Assembly: GCA_964058805.1 (NCBI GenBank)
Contig: CAXKVV010002168.1
Span: 1 to 64,000 of the forward strand
DNA length: 64,000 nt
Direction: 5' to 3'
Source of the DNA: Schoenoplectus triqueter
Taxonomy: Eukaryota; Streptophyta; Magnoliopsida; Poales; Cyperaceae
Below are positions 12,901 through 26,400 of the stretch, piece after piece. Position 1 is the stretch's first letter. Each line of letters starts with the position of its first letter. The notes beneath the pieces are model-generated. The model ran no database searches and was not told where the DNA came from. It was given only the letters and a program-made list of their open reading frames with translations. A program made the translations under genes and the position numbers.

Positions 12901-15900
12901 CTCGGGACCGCCGAAAACGAGTTGGGGCGCGCAAAACATGGAAACGGGAGCCGACGCCCTCGGTACGGCCGAAAACGAGTCCGGGCACGCAAAACATGAA
13001 ACCGCGACCCGACGCCCTCGTTACCTCCGAAAACGAGTCCGGGCGCTCAAAACAAGAAAATGTGACCCGACGCCCTCGATACCGCCGAAAACGGAACCCG
13101 ACGCCCTCGAGACCGCCGAAAACGAGTCCGGGCGCGCAAAACATGAAAACGGCACCCGACGCCCTCGCTACCGCCGAAAACGAGTCCGGGCGCGCAAAAC
13201 ATGAAAACGGGACCCGAAGCCCTCGAGACCGCCGAAAACGAGTCCGGGCGCGCAAAACATGAAAACGGGACCGGACGACCTCGGTACCGCCGAAAACGAG
13301 TCCGGGCGCGCAAAACATGAAAATGGGACACGACCGCCCTCGGTATCGCCGAAAACGGGACCCGACGCCCTCGGTACCGCCGAAAATGAGTCCGGGCGCG
13401 CAAAATAAGAAAATGAGACACGACGCCCTCGGTACTGCCGAAAACGGGACCCGACGCCTTCGAGACCGCCGAAAACGAGTCCGGGCGCGCAAAACATTAA
13501 AACGGGACCCGACGCTCTCGGTATCGCCGAAAACGAGTCCGGGCGCGCAAAACATTAAAACGGGATCCGACGCCCTCGGTATCGCCGAAAACGAGTCCGG
13601 GCGCGCAAAACATGAAAACGGGACCCGACGACCTCGGTACCGCCGAAAACGAGTCCGGGCGCGCAAAACATGAAAACAGGACCCGAAGCCCTCGGTACCG
13701 CCGAAAACGAGTCCGGGCGCGCAAAACATGAAAACGGGACCCGACGCCCTCGGTACCGCCGAAAACGAGTCCGAGCGCGCAAAACATGAAAACGGGACCC
13801 GACGTTCTCGGTACCGCCGAAAACGATTCCTGGCGCGCAAAACATGAAAACGGGACCCGACGACCTCGGTATCGCCGAAAACGAGTCCGGGCGCGCAAAA
13901 CATGAAAACGGGACCCGACGGCCTCGGTACCGCCGAAAATGAGTTGGGGCGCGCAAAACATGAAACGGGACCCGACACCCTCGGAACCGCCGAAAAAGAG
14001 TCGGGGCGCGCAAAACATGGAAACGGGAGCCGACGCCCTCGGTACGGCCGAAAACGAGTCCGGGAACGCAAAACATGAAAACGCGACCCGACGCCCTCGT
14101 TACCTCCGTAAACGAGTCCCGACGCCCTCGAGACCGCCGAAAATGAGTCCGGGCGCGCAAAACATGAAAACGGGATCCGACGCCCACGGTATCGCCGAAA
14201 ACGGGACCCGACGCCCTCGGTACCGCCGAAAACGAGTCCGAGAGCACAAAACATGAAAACGGGACCCGACGCCCTCGGTATCGCCGAAAACGAGTCCGGG
14301 CGCGCAAAACATGAAAACGCGACCCGACGCCCTCGGTACCGCCGAAAACGACTCCGGGCGCGCAAAACATGAAAACGGGACCCGACGACCTCGGTACCGC
14401 CGAAAACGAGTCCGGGCGCGCAAAACATGAAAACGGGACCCGACGCCCTCGGTATCGCCGAAAACGGGACCTGACGGCCTCGGTATCGCCGAAAACGAAT
14501 CCGGGCGCGCAAAACATGAAAACGAGACCCGACGCCCTCGGTACCGCCGAAAACGGGACCCGACGCCCTCGGTACCGCCGACAACGAGTTCAGGCGCGCA
14601 AAATAAGAAAATGTGACACGACGCCCACGGTACCGCCGAAAACGGGATCCGACGCCTTCGAGACCGCCGAAAACGAGTCCGGGCGCGCAAAACATTAAAA
14701 CGGGACCCGACGCCCTCGGTATCGCCAAAAACGAGTCCGAGCGCGCAAAACATAAAAACGGGACCCGACGGACTCGGTACCGCCGAAAATGAGTTCGGGA
14801 GCGCAAAACATGAAAACGATACCCGACGCTCTCGATATTATCGAAAACGGGGCCCGACGCCCTCGAGACAGCCGAAAACGAGTCCGGGCGCGCAAAACAT
14901 TAAAACGGGACCCGACTCCCTCGGTATCGCCGAAAACGAGTCCGGGCGCGCAAAACATGAAAACGGGACCCGACGGCCTCGGTACCGCCGAAAATGAGTT
15001 CGGGCGCGCAAAACATGAAAACGATGCCCGACGCCCTCGATACTGCCGAAAACGAGTCAGGGAGCGCAAAACATGAAACGGGAGCCAACGCCCTCGGGAC
15101 CGCCGAAAACGAGTCCGGGCACGCAAAACATGAAAACGCGACCCGACGCCCTCGTTACCTCCGAAAACGAGTCCGGGCGCGCAAAACAAGAAAATGTGAC
15201 CCGACGCCCTCGATACCGCCGAAAACGGGACCCGACGCCCTCGAGACCGCCGAAAACGAGTCCGGGCGCGCAAAACATGAAAACGGGACCCGACGCCCTC
15301 GGTATCGCCGAAAACGGGACCCGACGCCCTCGGTACCGCCGAAAACGAGTCCGAGAGCGCAAAACATGAAAACGGGACCCGACGACCTTGGTACCGCCGA
15401 AAACGAGTCCTGGCGCGCAAAACATGAAAACGGGACCCGACGCCCTCGGTATCGCCGAAAACGGGACCCGCCGCCCTCGGTATCGCCGAAAACGAGTCCG
15501 GGCGCGCAAAACATGAAAATGAGACACGACGCCCTCGGTACCGACGAAAACGAGTCCGGGCGTGCAAAACATGAAAATGGGACACGACCGCCCTCGGTAC
15601 CGTCGAAAACGGGACCCGACGCCTTCGAGACCGCCGAAAACGAGTCCGGGCGCGCAAAACATTAAAACGAGACCCGACGCCCTCGGTATCGCCGAAAACG
15701 AGTCCGGGCGCGCAAAACATGAAAACGGGACCCGACGGACTCGGTACCGCCGAAAATGAGTTCGGGCGCGCAAAACATGAAAACGATACCCGACGCTCTC
15801 GATATTATCGAAAACGGGGCCCGCCGCCCTCGAGACAGCCGAAAACGAGTCCGGGCGCGCAAAACATTAAAACGGGACCCGACGCCCTCGGTATCGCCGA

Positions 15901-17000
15901 AAACGAGTCCGGGCGCGCAAAATATGAAAACGGGACCCGACGGCCTCGGTACCGCCGAAAATGAGTTCAGGAGCGCAAAACATGAAAACGATACCCGACG
16001 CCCTCGATACTGCCGAAAACGAGTCAGGGAGCGCAAAACATGAAACGGGAGCCGACGCCCTCGGGACCGCCGAAAACGAGTTGGGGCGCGCTAAACATGG
16101 AAACGGGAGCCGACGCCCTCGGTACGGCCGAAAACGAGTCCGGGCACGCAAAACATGAAAACGCGACCCGACGCCCTCGTTACCTCCGAAAATGAGTCCG
16201 GGCGCGCAAAACAATAAAATGTGACCCGACGCCCTCGATACCGCCGAAAACGGGACCCGACGCCCTCGAGACCGCCGAAAATGAGTCCGGGCGCGCAAAA
16301 CATGAAAACGGGACCCGACGCCCTCAGTACCGCCGAAACGAGTCCGGGCGCGCAAAACATGAAAACGGGACCCGACGCCCACGGTATCGCCGAAAACGGG
16401 ACCCGACGCCCTCGGTACCGCCGAAAACAAGTCCGGGAGCACAAAACATGAAAACGGGACCCGACGCCCTCGGTATCGCCGAAAACGAGTCCGGGCGCGC
16501 AAAACATGAAAACGGGACCCGACGGCCTCGGTACCGCCGAAAATGAGTTCGGGCGCGCAAAACATGAAAACGATACCCGACGCCCTCGATACTGTCGAAA
16601 ACGAGTCAGGGAGCGCAAAACATGAAACGGGAGCCGACGCCCTCGGGACCGCCGAAAACGAGTTGGGCGCGCAAAACATGGAAACGGGAGCCGACGCCCT
16701 CGGTACGGCCGAAAACGAGTCCGGGCACGCAAAACATGAAACCGCGACCCGACGCCCTCGTTACCTCCGAAAACGAGTCCGGGCGCTCAAAACAAGAAAA
16801 TGTGACCCGACGCCCTCGATACCGCCGAAAACGGGACCCGACGCCCTCGAGACCACCGAAAACGAGTCCGGGCGCGCAAAACATGAAAACGACACCCGAC
16901 GCCCTCGCTACCGCCGAAAACGAGTCCGGGCGCGCAAAACATGAAAACGGGACCCGAAGCCCTCGAGACCGCCGAAAACGAGTCCGGGCGCGCAAAACAT
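9960..17000. repeat. Higher-order duplication in the satellite, offset 3714 then 3741 bp
   Basis: The order of variant monomers in about 9960-13260 is repeated in about 13670-17000. The offset is 3714 bp through roughly 11280 and 3741 bp from about 11980. The change of 27 bp is exactly the difference between a 58-bp monomer and a 31-bp short unit, so the copies differ by one such conversion. Shared marker variants include the GCTCTCGATATTATCG monomers near 11110, 12055, 14830 and 15795. Confidence 0.78.
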
Positions 17001-19202
17001 GAAAACTGGACCGGACGACCTCGGTACCGCCGAAAACGAGTCCGGGCGCGCAAAACATGAAAACGGGACCCGACGCCCTCGGTACCGCCGAAAACAAGTC
17101 CGGGAGCACAAAACATGAAAACGGGACCCGACGCCCTCGGTATCGCCGAAAACGAGTCCGGGCGCACAAAACATGAAAACGCGACCCGACGCCCTCGGTA
17201 TCGCCGAAAACGAGTCCGGGCGCGCAAAACATGAAAACGGGACCCGACGACCTCGGTACCGCCGAAAACGAGTCCGGGCGCGCCAAACATGAAAACGGGA
17301 CCCGACGCCCTCGGTATCGCCGAAAACGGGACCCGACGCCCTCGGTACCGCCGAAAACGAGTCCGAGAGCACAAAACATGAAAACGGGACCCGACGCCCT
17401 CGGTATCGCCGAAAACGAGTCCGGGCGCGCAAAACATGAAAACGCGACCCGACGCCCTCGGTACCGCCGAAAACGACTCCGGGCGCGCAAAACATGAAAA
17501 CGGGACCCGACGACCTCGGTACCGCCGAAAACGAGTCCGGGCGCGCAAAACATGAAAACGGGACCCGACGCCCTCAGTATCGCCGAAAACGGGACCCGAC
17601 GCCCTCGGTATCGCCGAAAACGAGTCCGGGCGCGCAAAATATGAAAATGAGACCTGACGCCCTCGGTACCGCCGAAAATGAGTCCGGGCGGGCAAAACAT
17701 AAAAATGGGACACGACCGCCGAAAACGGGACCCGACGCCCTCGGTACCGCCAACAACGAGTTCGGGCGCGCAAAATAAGAAAATGTGACACGACGCCCAC
17801 GGTTCCGCCGAAAATGGGACCCGACGCCTTCGAGACCGCCGAAAACGAGTCCGGGCGCGCCAAACATTAAAACGGGACCCGACGCCCTCGGTATCGCCGA
17901 AAACGAGTCCGGGCGCGCAAAACATGAAAACGGGACCCGACGGACTCGGTACCGCCGAAAATGAGTTCGGGCGCGCAAAACATGAAAACGATACCCGATG
18001 CTCCCGATATTATCGAAAACGGGGCCCGACGCCCTCGAGACAGCCGAAAACGAGTCCGGGCGCGCAAAACATTAAAACGGGATCCGACGCCCTCGGTATC
18101 GCCGAAAACGAGTCCGGGCGCGCAAAACATGAAAACGGGACCCGTCGGCCTCGGTACCGCCGAAAATGAGTTCGGGCGCGCAAAACATGAAAACGATACC
18201 CGACGCCCTCGATACTGCCGAAAACGAGTCAGGGAGCGCAAAACATGAAACGGGAGCCGACGCCCTCGGGACCGCCGAAAACGAGTTGGGGCGCAAAACA
18301 TGGAAACGGGAGCCGACGCCCTCGGTACGGCCGAAAACGAGTCCGGGCACGCAAAACATGAAACCGCGACCCGACGCCCTCGTTACCTCCGAAAACGAGT
18401 CCGGGCGCTCAAAACAAGAAAATGTGACCCGACGCCCTCGATACCGCCGAAAACGGGACCCGACGCCCTCGAGACCGCCGAAAACGAGTCTGGGCGCGCA
18501 AAACATGAAAACGGCACCCGACGCCCTCGCTACCGCCGAAAACGAGTCCGGGCGCGCAAAACATGAAAACGGGACCCGACGACCTCGGTACCGCCGAAAA
18601 CGAGTCCGGGCGCGCAAAACAAGAAAACGGGACCCGAAGCCCTCGGTACCGCCGAAAACGAGTCCGGGCGCGCAAAACATGAAAACGGGACCCGACGACC
18701 TCGGTACCGCCGAAAATGAGTCCGAGCGCGCAAAACATGAAAACCGGACCCGAAGCCCTCGAGACCGCCGAAAACGAGTCCGGGCGCGCAAAACATGAAA
18801 ACGGGACCCGACGACCTCGGTACCGCCGAAAATGAGTCCGGGCGCGCAAAACATGAAAACGGGACCCGACGACCTCGGTACCGCCGAAAACGAGTCCGGG
18901 CGCGCAAAACATGAAAACGGGACCCGAAGCCCTCGGTACCGCCGAAAACGAGTCCGGGCGCGCAAAACATGAAAACGGGACCCGACGCCCTCGGTACGGC
19001 CGAAAACGAGTCCGAGCGCGCAAAACATGAAAACGGGACCCGAAGCCCTCGAGACCGCCGAAAACGAGTCCGGGCGCGCAAAACATGAAAACGGGACCCG
19101 ACGCCCTCGGTACCGCCGAAAACGAGTCCGGGCGCGCAAAACATGAAAACAGGACCCGACGACCTCGGTATCGCCGAAAACGAGTCCGGGCGCGCAAAAC
19201 AT

Positions 19203-22200
19203 GAAAACGGGACCCGACGGCCTCGGTACCGCCGAAAATTAGTTGGGGCACGCAAAACATGAAACGGGACCCGACGCCCTCGGGTCCGCCGAAAACGAGT
19301 CGGGGCGCGCAAAACATGGAAACGGGAGCTGACGCCCTCGGTACGGCCGAAAACGAGTCCGGGAACGCAAAACATGAAAGCGCGACCCGACGCCCTCGAT
19401 ACCGCCGAAAACGGGACCCGACGCCCTCGAGACCGCCGAAAACGAGTCTGGGCGCGCAAAACATGAAAACGGGATCCGACGCCCACGGTATCGCCGAAAA
19501 CGAGACCCGACGCCCTCGGTACCATCGAAAACGAGTCCGGGAGCACAAAACATGAAAACGGGACCCGACGCCCTCGGTATCGCCGAAAACGAGTCCGGGC
19601 GCGCAAAACATGAAAACGGGACCCGACGGACTCGGTACCGCCGAAAATGAGTTCGGGCGCGCAAAACATGAAAACGATACCCGACGCTCTCGATATTATC
19701 GAAAACGGGGCCCGCCGCCCTCGAGACAGCCGAAAATGAGTCCAGGCGCGCAAAACATTAAAACAGGACCCGACGCCGTTGGTATCGCCGAAAACGAGTC
19801 CGGGCGCGCAAAATATGAAAACGGGACCCGACGGCCTCGGTACCGCCGAAAATGAGTTCAGGCGCGCAAAACATGAAAATGATACCCGACGCCCTCGATA
19901 CTGCCGAAAACGAGTCAGGGAGCGCAAAACATGAAACAGGAGCCGACGCCCTCGGGACCGCCGAAAACGAGTTGGGGCGCGCAAAACATGGAAACGGGAG
20001 CCGACGCCCTCGGTACGGCCGAAAACGAGTCCGGGCACGCAAAACATGAAAACGCGACCCGACGCCCTCGTTACCTCCGAAAACGAGTCCGGGCGCGCAA
20101 AACAAGAAAATGTGACCCGACGCCCTCGATACCGACGAAAACGGGACCCGACGCCCTCGAGACCGCCGAAAATGAGTTCGGGCGCGCAAAACATGAAAAC
20201 GGGACCTGACGCCCACGGTATCGCCGAAAACGGGACCCGACGCCCTCGGTACTGCCGAAAACATGTCCGGGAGCACAAAACATGAAAACGGGACCCGACG
20301 CCCTCGGTACCGCCGAAAACGAGTCCGGGCGCGCAAAACAAGAAAACGGGACCCGAAGCCCTCGGTACCGCCGAAAACGAGTCCGGGCGCGCAAAACATG
20401 AAAACGGGACCCGACGACCTCGGTACCGCCGAAAATGAGTCCGAGCGCGCAAAACATGAAAACCGGACCCGAAGCCCTCGAGACCGCCGAAAACGAGTCC
20501 GGGCGCGCAAAACATGAAAACGGGACCCGACGACCTCGGTACCGCCGAAAACGAGTCCGGGCGCGCAAAACAAGAAAACGGGACCCGAAGCCCTCGGTAC
20601 CGCCGAAAACGAGTCCGGGCGCGCAAAACATGAAAACGGGACCCGACGACCTCGGTACCGCCGAAAATGAGTCCGAGCGCGCAAAACATGAAAACCGGAC
20701 CCGAAGCCCTCGAGACCGCCGAAAACGAGTCCGGGCGCGCAAAACATGAAAACGGGACCCGACGACCTCGGTACCGCCGAAAATGAGTCCGGGCGCGCAA
20801 AACATGAAAACGGGACCCGACGACCTCGGTACCGCCGAAAACGAGTCCGGGCGCGCAAAACATGAAAACGGGACCCGAAGCCCTCGGTACCGCCGAAAAC
20901 GAGTCCGGGCGCGCAAAACATGAAAACGGGACCCGACGCCCTCGGTACGGCCGAAAACGAGTCCGAGCGCGCAAAACATGAAAACGGGACCCGACGACCT
21001 CGGTACCGCCGAAAACGAGCCCGAGCGCGCAAAACATGAAAACGGGACCCGAAGCCCTCGAGACCGCCGAAAACGAGTCCGGGCGCGCAAAACATGAAAA
21101 CGGGACCCGACGCCCTCGGTACCGCCGAAAACGAGTCCCGGCGCGCAAAACATGAAAACAGGACCCGACGACCTCGGTATCGCCGAAAACGAGTCCGGGC
21201 GCGCAAAACATGAAAACGGGACCCGACGGCCTCGGTACCGCCGAAAATTAGTTGGGGCACGCAAAACATGAAACGGGACCCGACGCCCTCGGGTCCGCCG
21301 AAAACGAGTCGGGGCGCGCAAAACATGGAAACGGGAGCTGACGCCCTCGGTACGGCCGAAAACGAGTCCGGGAACGCAAAACATGAAAGCGCGACCCGAC
21401 GCCCTCGATACCGCCGAAAACGGGACCCGACGCCCTCGAGACCGCCGAAAACGAGTCTGGGCGCGCAAAACATGAAAACGGGATCCGACGCCCACGGTAT
21501 CGCCGAAAACGAGACCCGACGCCCTCGGTACCATCGAAAACGAGTCCGGGAGCACAAAACATGAAAACGGGACCCGACGCCCTCGGTATCGCCGAAAACG
21601 AGTCCGGGCGCGCAAAACATGAAAACGGGACCCGACGGACTCGGTACCGCCGAAAATGAGTTCGGGCGCGCAAAACATGAAAACGATACCCGACGCTCTC
21701 GATATTATCGAAAACGGGGCCCGCCGCCCTCGAGACAGCCGAAAATGAGTCCAGGCGCGCAAAACATTAAAACAGGACCCGACGCCGTTGGTATCGCCGA
21801 AAACGAGTCCGGGCGCGCAAAATATGAAAACGGGACCCGACGGCCTCGGTACCGCCGAAAATGAGTTCAGGCGCGCAAAACATGAAAATGATACCCGACG
21901 CCCTCGATACTGCCGAAAACGAGTCAGGGAGCGCAAAACATGAAACAGGAGCCGACGCCCTCGGGACCGCCGAAAACGAGTTGGGGCGCGCAAAACATGG
22001 AAACGGGAGCCGACGCCCTCGGTACGGCCGAAAACGAGTCCGGGCACGCAAAACATGAAAACGCGACCCGACGCCCTCGTTACCTCCGAAAACGAGTCCG
22101 GGCGCGCAAAACAAGAAAATGTGACCCGACGCCCTCGATACCGACGAAAACGGGACCCGACGCCCTCGAGACCGCCGAAAATGAGTTCGGGCGCGCAAAA

Positions 22201-23220
22201 CATGAAAACGGGACCTGACGCCCACGGTATCGCCGAAAACGGGACCCGACGCCCTCGGTACTGCCGAAAACATGTCCGGGAGCACAAAACATGAAAACGG
22301 GACCCGACGCCCTCGGTACCGCCGAAAACGAGTCCGGGCGCGCAAAACAAGAAAACGGGACCCGAAGCCCTCGGTACCGCCGAAAACGAGTCCGGGCGCG
22401 CAAAACATGAAAACGGGACCCGACGACCTCGGTACCGCCGAAAATGAGTCCGAGCGCGCAAAACATGAAAACCGGACCCGAAGCCCTCGAGACCGCCGAA
22501 AACGAGTCCGGGCGCGCAAAACATGAAAACGGGACCCGACGACCTCGGTACCGCCGAAAACGAGTCCGGGCGCGCAAAACAAGAAAACGGGACCCGAAGC
22601 CCTCGGTACCGCCGAAAACGAGTCCGGGCGCGCAAAACATGAAAACGGGACCCGACGACCTCGGTACCGCCGAAAATGAGTCCGAGCGCGCAAAACATGA
22701 AAACCGGACCCGAAGCCCTCGAGACCGCCGAAAACGAGTCCGGGCGCGCAAAACATGAAAACGGGACCCGACGACCTCGGTACCGCCGAAAATGAGTCCG
22801 GGCGCGCAAAACATGAAAACGGGACCCGACGACCTCGGTACCGCCGAAAACGAGTCCGGGCGCGCAAAACATGAAAACGGGACCCGAAGCCCTCGGTACC
22901 GCCGAAAACGAGTCCGGGCGCGCAAAACATGAAAACGGGACCCGACGCCCTCGGTACGGCCGAAAACGAGTCCGAGCGCGCAAAACATGAAAACGGGACC
23001 CGACGACCTCGGTACCGCCGAAAACGAGCCCGAGCGCGCAAAACATGAAAACGGGACCCGAAGCCCTCGAGACCGCCGAAAACGAGTCCGGGCGCGCAAA
23101 ACATGAAAACGGGACCCGACGCCCTCGGTACCGCCGAAAACGAGTCCCGGCGCGCAAAACATGAAAACAGGACCCGACGACCTCGGTATCGCCGAAAACG
23201 AGTCCGGGCGCGCAAAACAT
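19203..23220. repeat. Two tandem copies of a 2009-bp higher-order unit
   Basis: Copies at 19203-21211 and 21212-23220 appear identical or nearly so by eye. For example, the stretches beginning at 19259, 21268 and 23277 carry the same rare variants at exactly 2009-bp spacing. Partial further copies flank the pair, from about 18.5 kb to 19.2 kb and from 23.2 kb to about 24.0 kb. The third copy shows an early difference, CCGGGC versus CCAGGC near 23760. Near-identity over 2 kb marks a very recent unequal exchange or similar amplification. Confidence 0.88.
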
Positions 23221-23404
23221 GAAAACGGGACCCGACGGCCTCGGTACCGCCGAAAATTAGTTGGGGCACGCAAAACATGAAACGGGACCCGACGCCCTCG
23301 GGTCCGCCGAAAACGAGTCGGGGCGCGCAAAACATGGAAACGGGAGCTGACGCCCTCGGTACGGCCGAAAACGAGTCCGGGAACGCAAAACATGAAAGCG
23401 CGAC

Positions 23405-26400
23405 CCGACGCCCTCGATACCGCCGAAAACGGGACCCGACGCCCTCGAGACCGCCGAAAACGAGTCTGGGCGCGCAAAACATGAAAACGGGATCCGACGC
23501 CCACGGTATCGCCGAAAACGAGACCCGACGCCCTCGGTACCATCGAAAACGAGTCCGGGAGCACAAAACATGAAAACGGGACCCGACGCCCTCGGTATCG
23601 CCGAAAACGAGTCCGGGCGCGCAAAACATGAAAACGGGACCCGACGGACTCGGTACCGCCGAAAATGAGTTCGGGCGCGCAAAACATGAAAACGATACCC
23701 GACGCTCTCGATATTATCGAAAACGGGGCCCGCCGCCCTCGAGACAGCCGAAAATGAGTCCGGGCGCGCAAAACATTAAAACAGGACCCGACGCCGTTGG
23801 TATCGCCGAAAACGAGTCCGGGCGCGCAAAATATGAAAACGGGACCCGACGGCCTCGGTACCGCCGAAAATGAGTTCAGGCGCGCAAAACATGAAAATGA
23901 TACCCGACGCCCTCGATACTGCCGAAAACGAGTCAGGGAGCGCAAAACATGAAACAGGAGCCGACGCCCTCGGGACCGCCGAAAACGAGTTGGGGCGCGC
24001 AAAACATGGAAACGGGAGCCGACGCCCTCGGTACCTCCGAAAACGAGTCCGGGCGCGCAAAACAAGAAAATGTGACCCGACGCCCTCGATACCGACGAAA
24101 ACGGGACCCGACGCCCTCGAGACCGCCGAAAATGAGTTCGGGCGCGCAAAACATGAAAACGGGACCTGACGCCCACGGTATCGCCGAAAACGGGACCCGA
24201 CGCCCTCGGTACTGCCGAAAACATGTCCGGGAGCACAAAACATGAAAACGGGACCCGACGCCCTCGGTATCGTCGAAAACGAGTCTGGGCGCGCAAAACA
24301 TGAAAACGCGACCCGACGCCCTCGGTATCGCCGAAAACGAGTCCGGGCGTGCAAAACATGAAAACGCGACCCGACGCCCACGGTACCGCCGAAAACGACT
24401 CCGGGCGCGCAAAACATGAAAACGGGACCCGACGACCTCGGTACCGCCGAAAACGAGTCCGGGCGCGCAAAACATGAAAACGGGACCCGACGCCCTCGGT
24501 ATCGCCGAAAACGGCTCCCGACGCCCTCGGTATCGCCGAAAACGAGTCCGGGCGCGCAAAACTTAAAAATGGGACACGACCGCCGAAAACGGGACCCGAC
24601 GCCCACAGAACCGCCGACAACGAGTTCGGGCGCGCAAAATAAGAAAATGTGACACGACGCCCACGGTACCGCCGAAAACGGGACCCGACGCCCTCGAGAC
24701 CGCCGAAAACGAGTCTGGGCGCGCAAAACATGAAAACGGGATCCGACGCCCACGGTATCGCCGAAAACGGGACCCGACGCCCTCAGTACCTTCGAAAATG
24801 AGTCCGGGAGCACAAAACATGAAAACGGGACCAGACGCCCTTTGTATCGCCGAAAACGGGACCCGACGTCCTCGGTACCGCCGAAAACAAGTCCGGGAGC
24901 ACAAAACATGAAAACGGGACCCGACGCCCTCGGTATCGCCGAAAACGAGTCCGGGCGCGCAAAACATGAAAACGGGACCCGACGAACTCGGTACCGCCGA
25001 AAATGAGTTCGGGCGCGCAAAACATGAAAATGATACCCGACGCTCTCGATATTATCGAAAACGGGGCCCGACGCCCTCGAGACAGCCGAAAACGAGTCCG
25101 GGCGCGCAAAACATTAAAACGGGGTCCGACGCCCTCGGTATCGCCGAAAACGAGTCCGGACACGCAAAACATGAAAACGGGTCCCGACGACCTCGCTACC
25201 GCCGAAAATGAGTTCGGGCGCGCCAAACATGAAAACGGGACCCGAAGACCTCGGTACCGCCGAAAACGAGTCCGGGCGCGCAAAACATGAAAACGGGACC
25301 CGACGACCTCGATACCGCCGAAAACGAGTCCGGGCGCGCAAAACATGAAAACGGGACCCGAAGCCCTCGGTACCGCCGAAAACGAGTCCGGGCGCGCAAA
25401 ACATGAAAACGGGACCCGACGCCCTCGGTACCGCCGAAAACGAGTCCGAGCGCGCAAAACATGAAAACGGGACCCGAAGCCCTCGAGACCGCCGAAAACG
25501 AGTCCGGGCGCGCAAAACATGAAAACGGGACCCGACGCCCTCGGTACCGTCGAAAACGAGTCCGGGCGCGCAAAACATGAAAACGGGACCCGACGACCTC
25601 GGTATCGCCGAAAACGAGTCCGGGCGCGCAAAACATGAAAACGGGACCCGACGGCCTCGGTACCGCCGAAAATGAGTTGGAGCGCGCAAAACATGAAACG
25701 GGACCCGACGCCATCGGGACCGCCGAAAGCGATTCGGGGCGCGCAAAACAAGGAAACGGGAGCCGACGCCCTCGGTACGGCCGAAAACGAGTCCGGGAAC
25801 GCAAAACATGAAAACGTGACCCGACGCCCTCGTTACCTCCGTAAACGAGTCCGGGCGCGCAAAACATGAAAACGGGACCCGACGCCCTCGGTACCGTCGA
25901 AAACGAGTCCGGGCGCGCAAAACATGAAAACGGGACCCGACGACCTCGGTACCGCCGAAAACGAGTCCGGGCGCGCAAAACATGAAAACGGGACCCGACG
26001 CCCTCGATATCGCCGAAAACGGGACCCGACGCCCTCGGTATCGCCGAAAACGAGTCCGGGCGCGCAAAACATGAAAACGAGACCCGACGCCCTCGGTACC
26101 GCCGAAAACGAGTCCGGGCGCGCGGAAAAAACCGAAAACGGGACCCGACGCCCTCGGTACCGCCGACAACGAGTTCGGGCGCGCAAAATAAGAAAATGTG
26201 ACACGACGCCAACGGTACCGCCAAAAACAGGACCCGACGCCTTCGAGACCGCCGAAAACGAGTCCGAGCGCGCAAAACATTAAAACGGGACCCGACGCCC
26301 TCGGTATCGCCGAAAACGAGTACGGGCGCGCAAAACATGAAAACGGGAACCGACGGACTCGGTACCGCCGAAAATGAGTTCGGGCGCGCAAAACATGAAA

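Noticed and set aside
20071..23220. Long minus-strand open frames in the array (up to 1049 codons) as genes
   Set aside because: They are periodic translations of the 58-bp monomer in all three phases, start and stop at arbitrary monomers and overlap each other in several frames. Nothing suggests a protein family.
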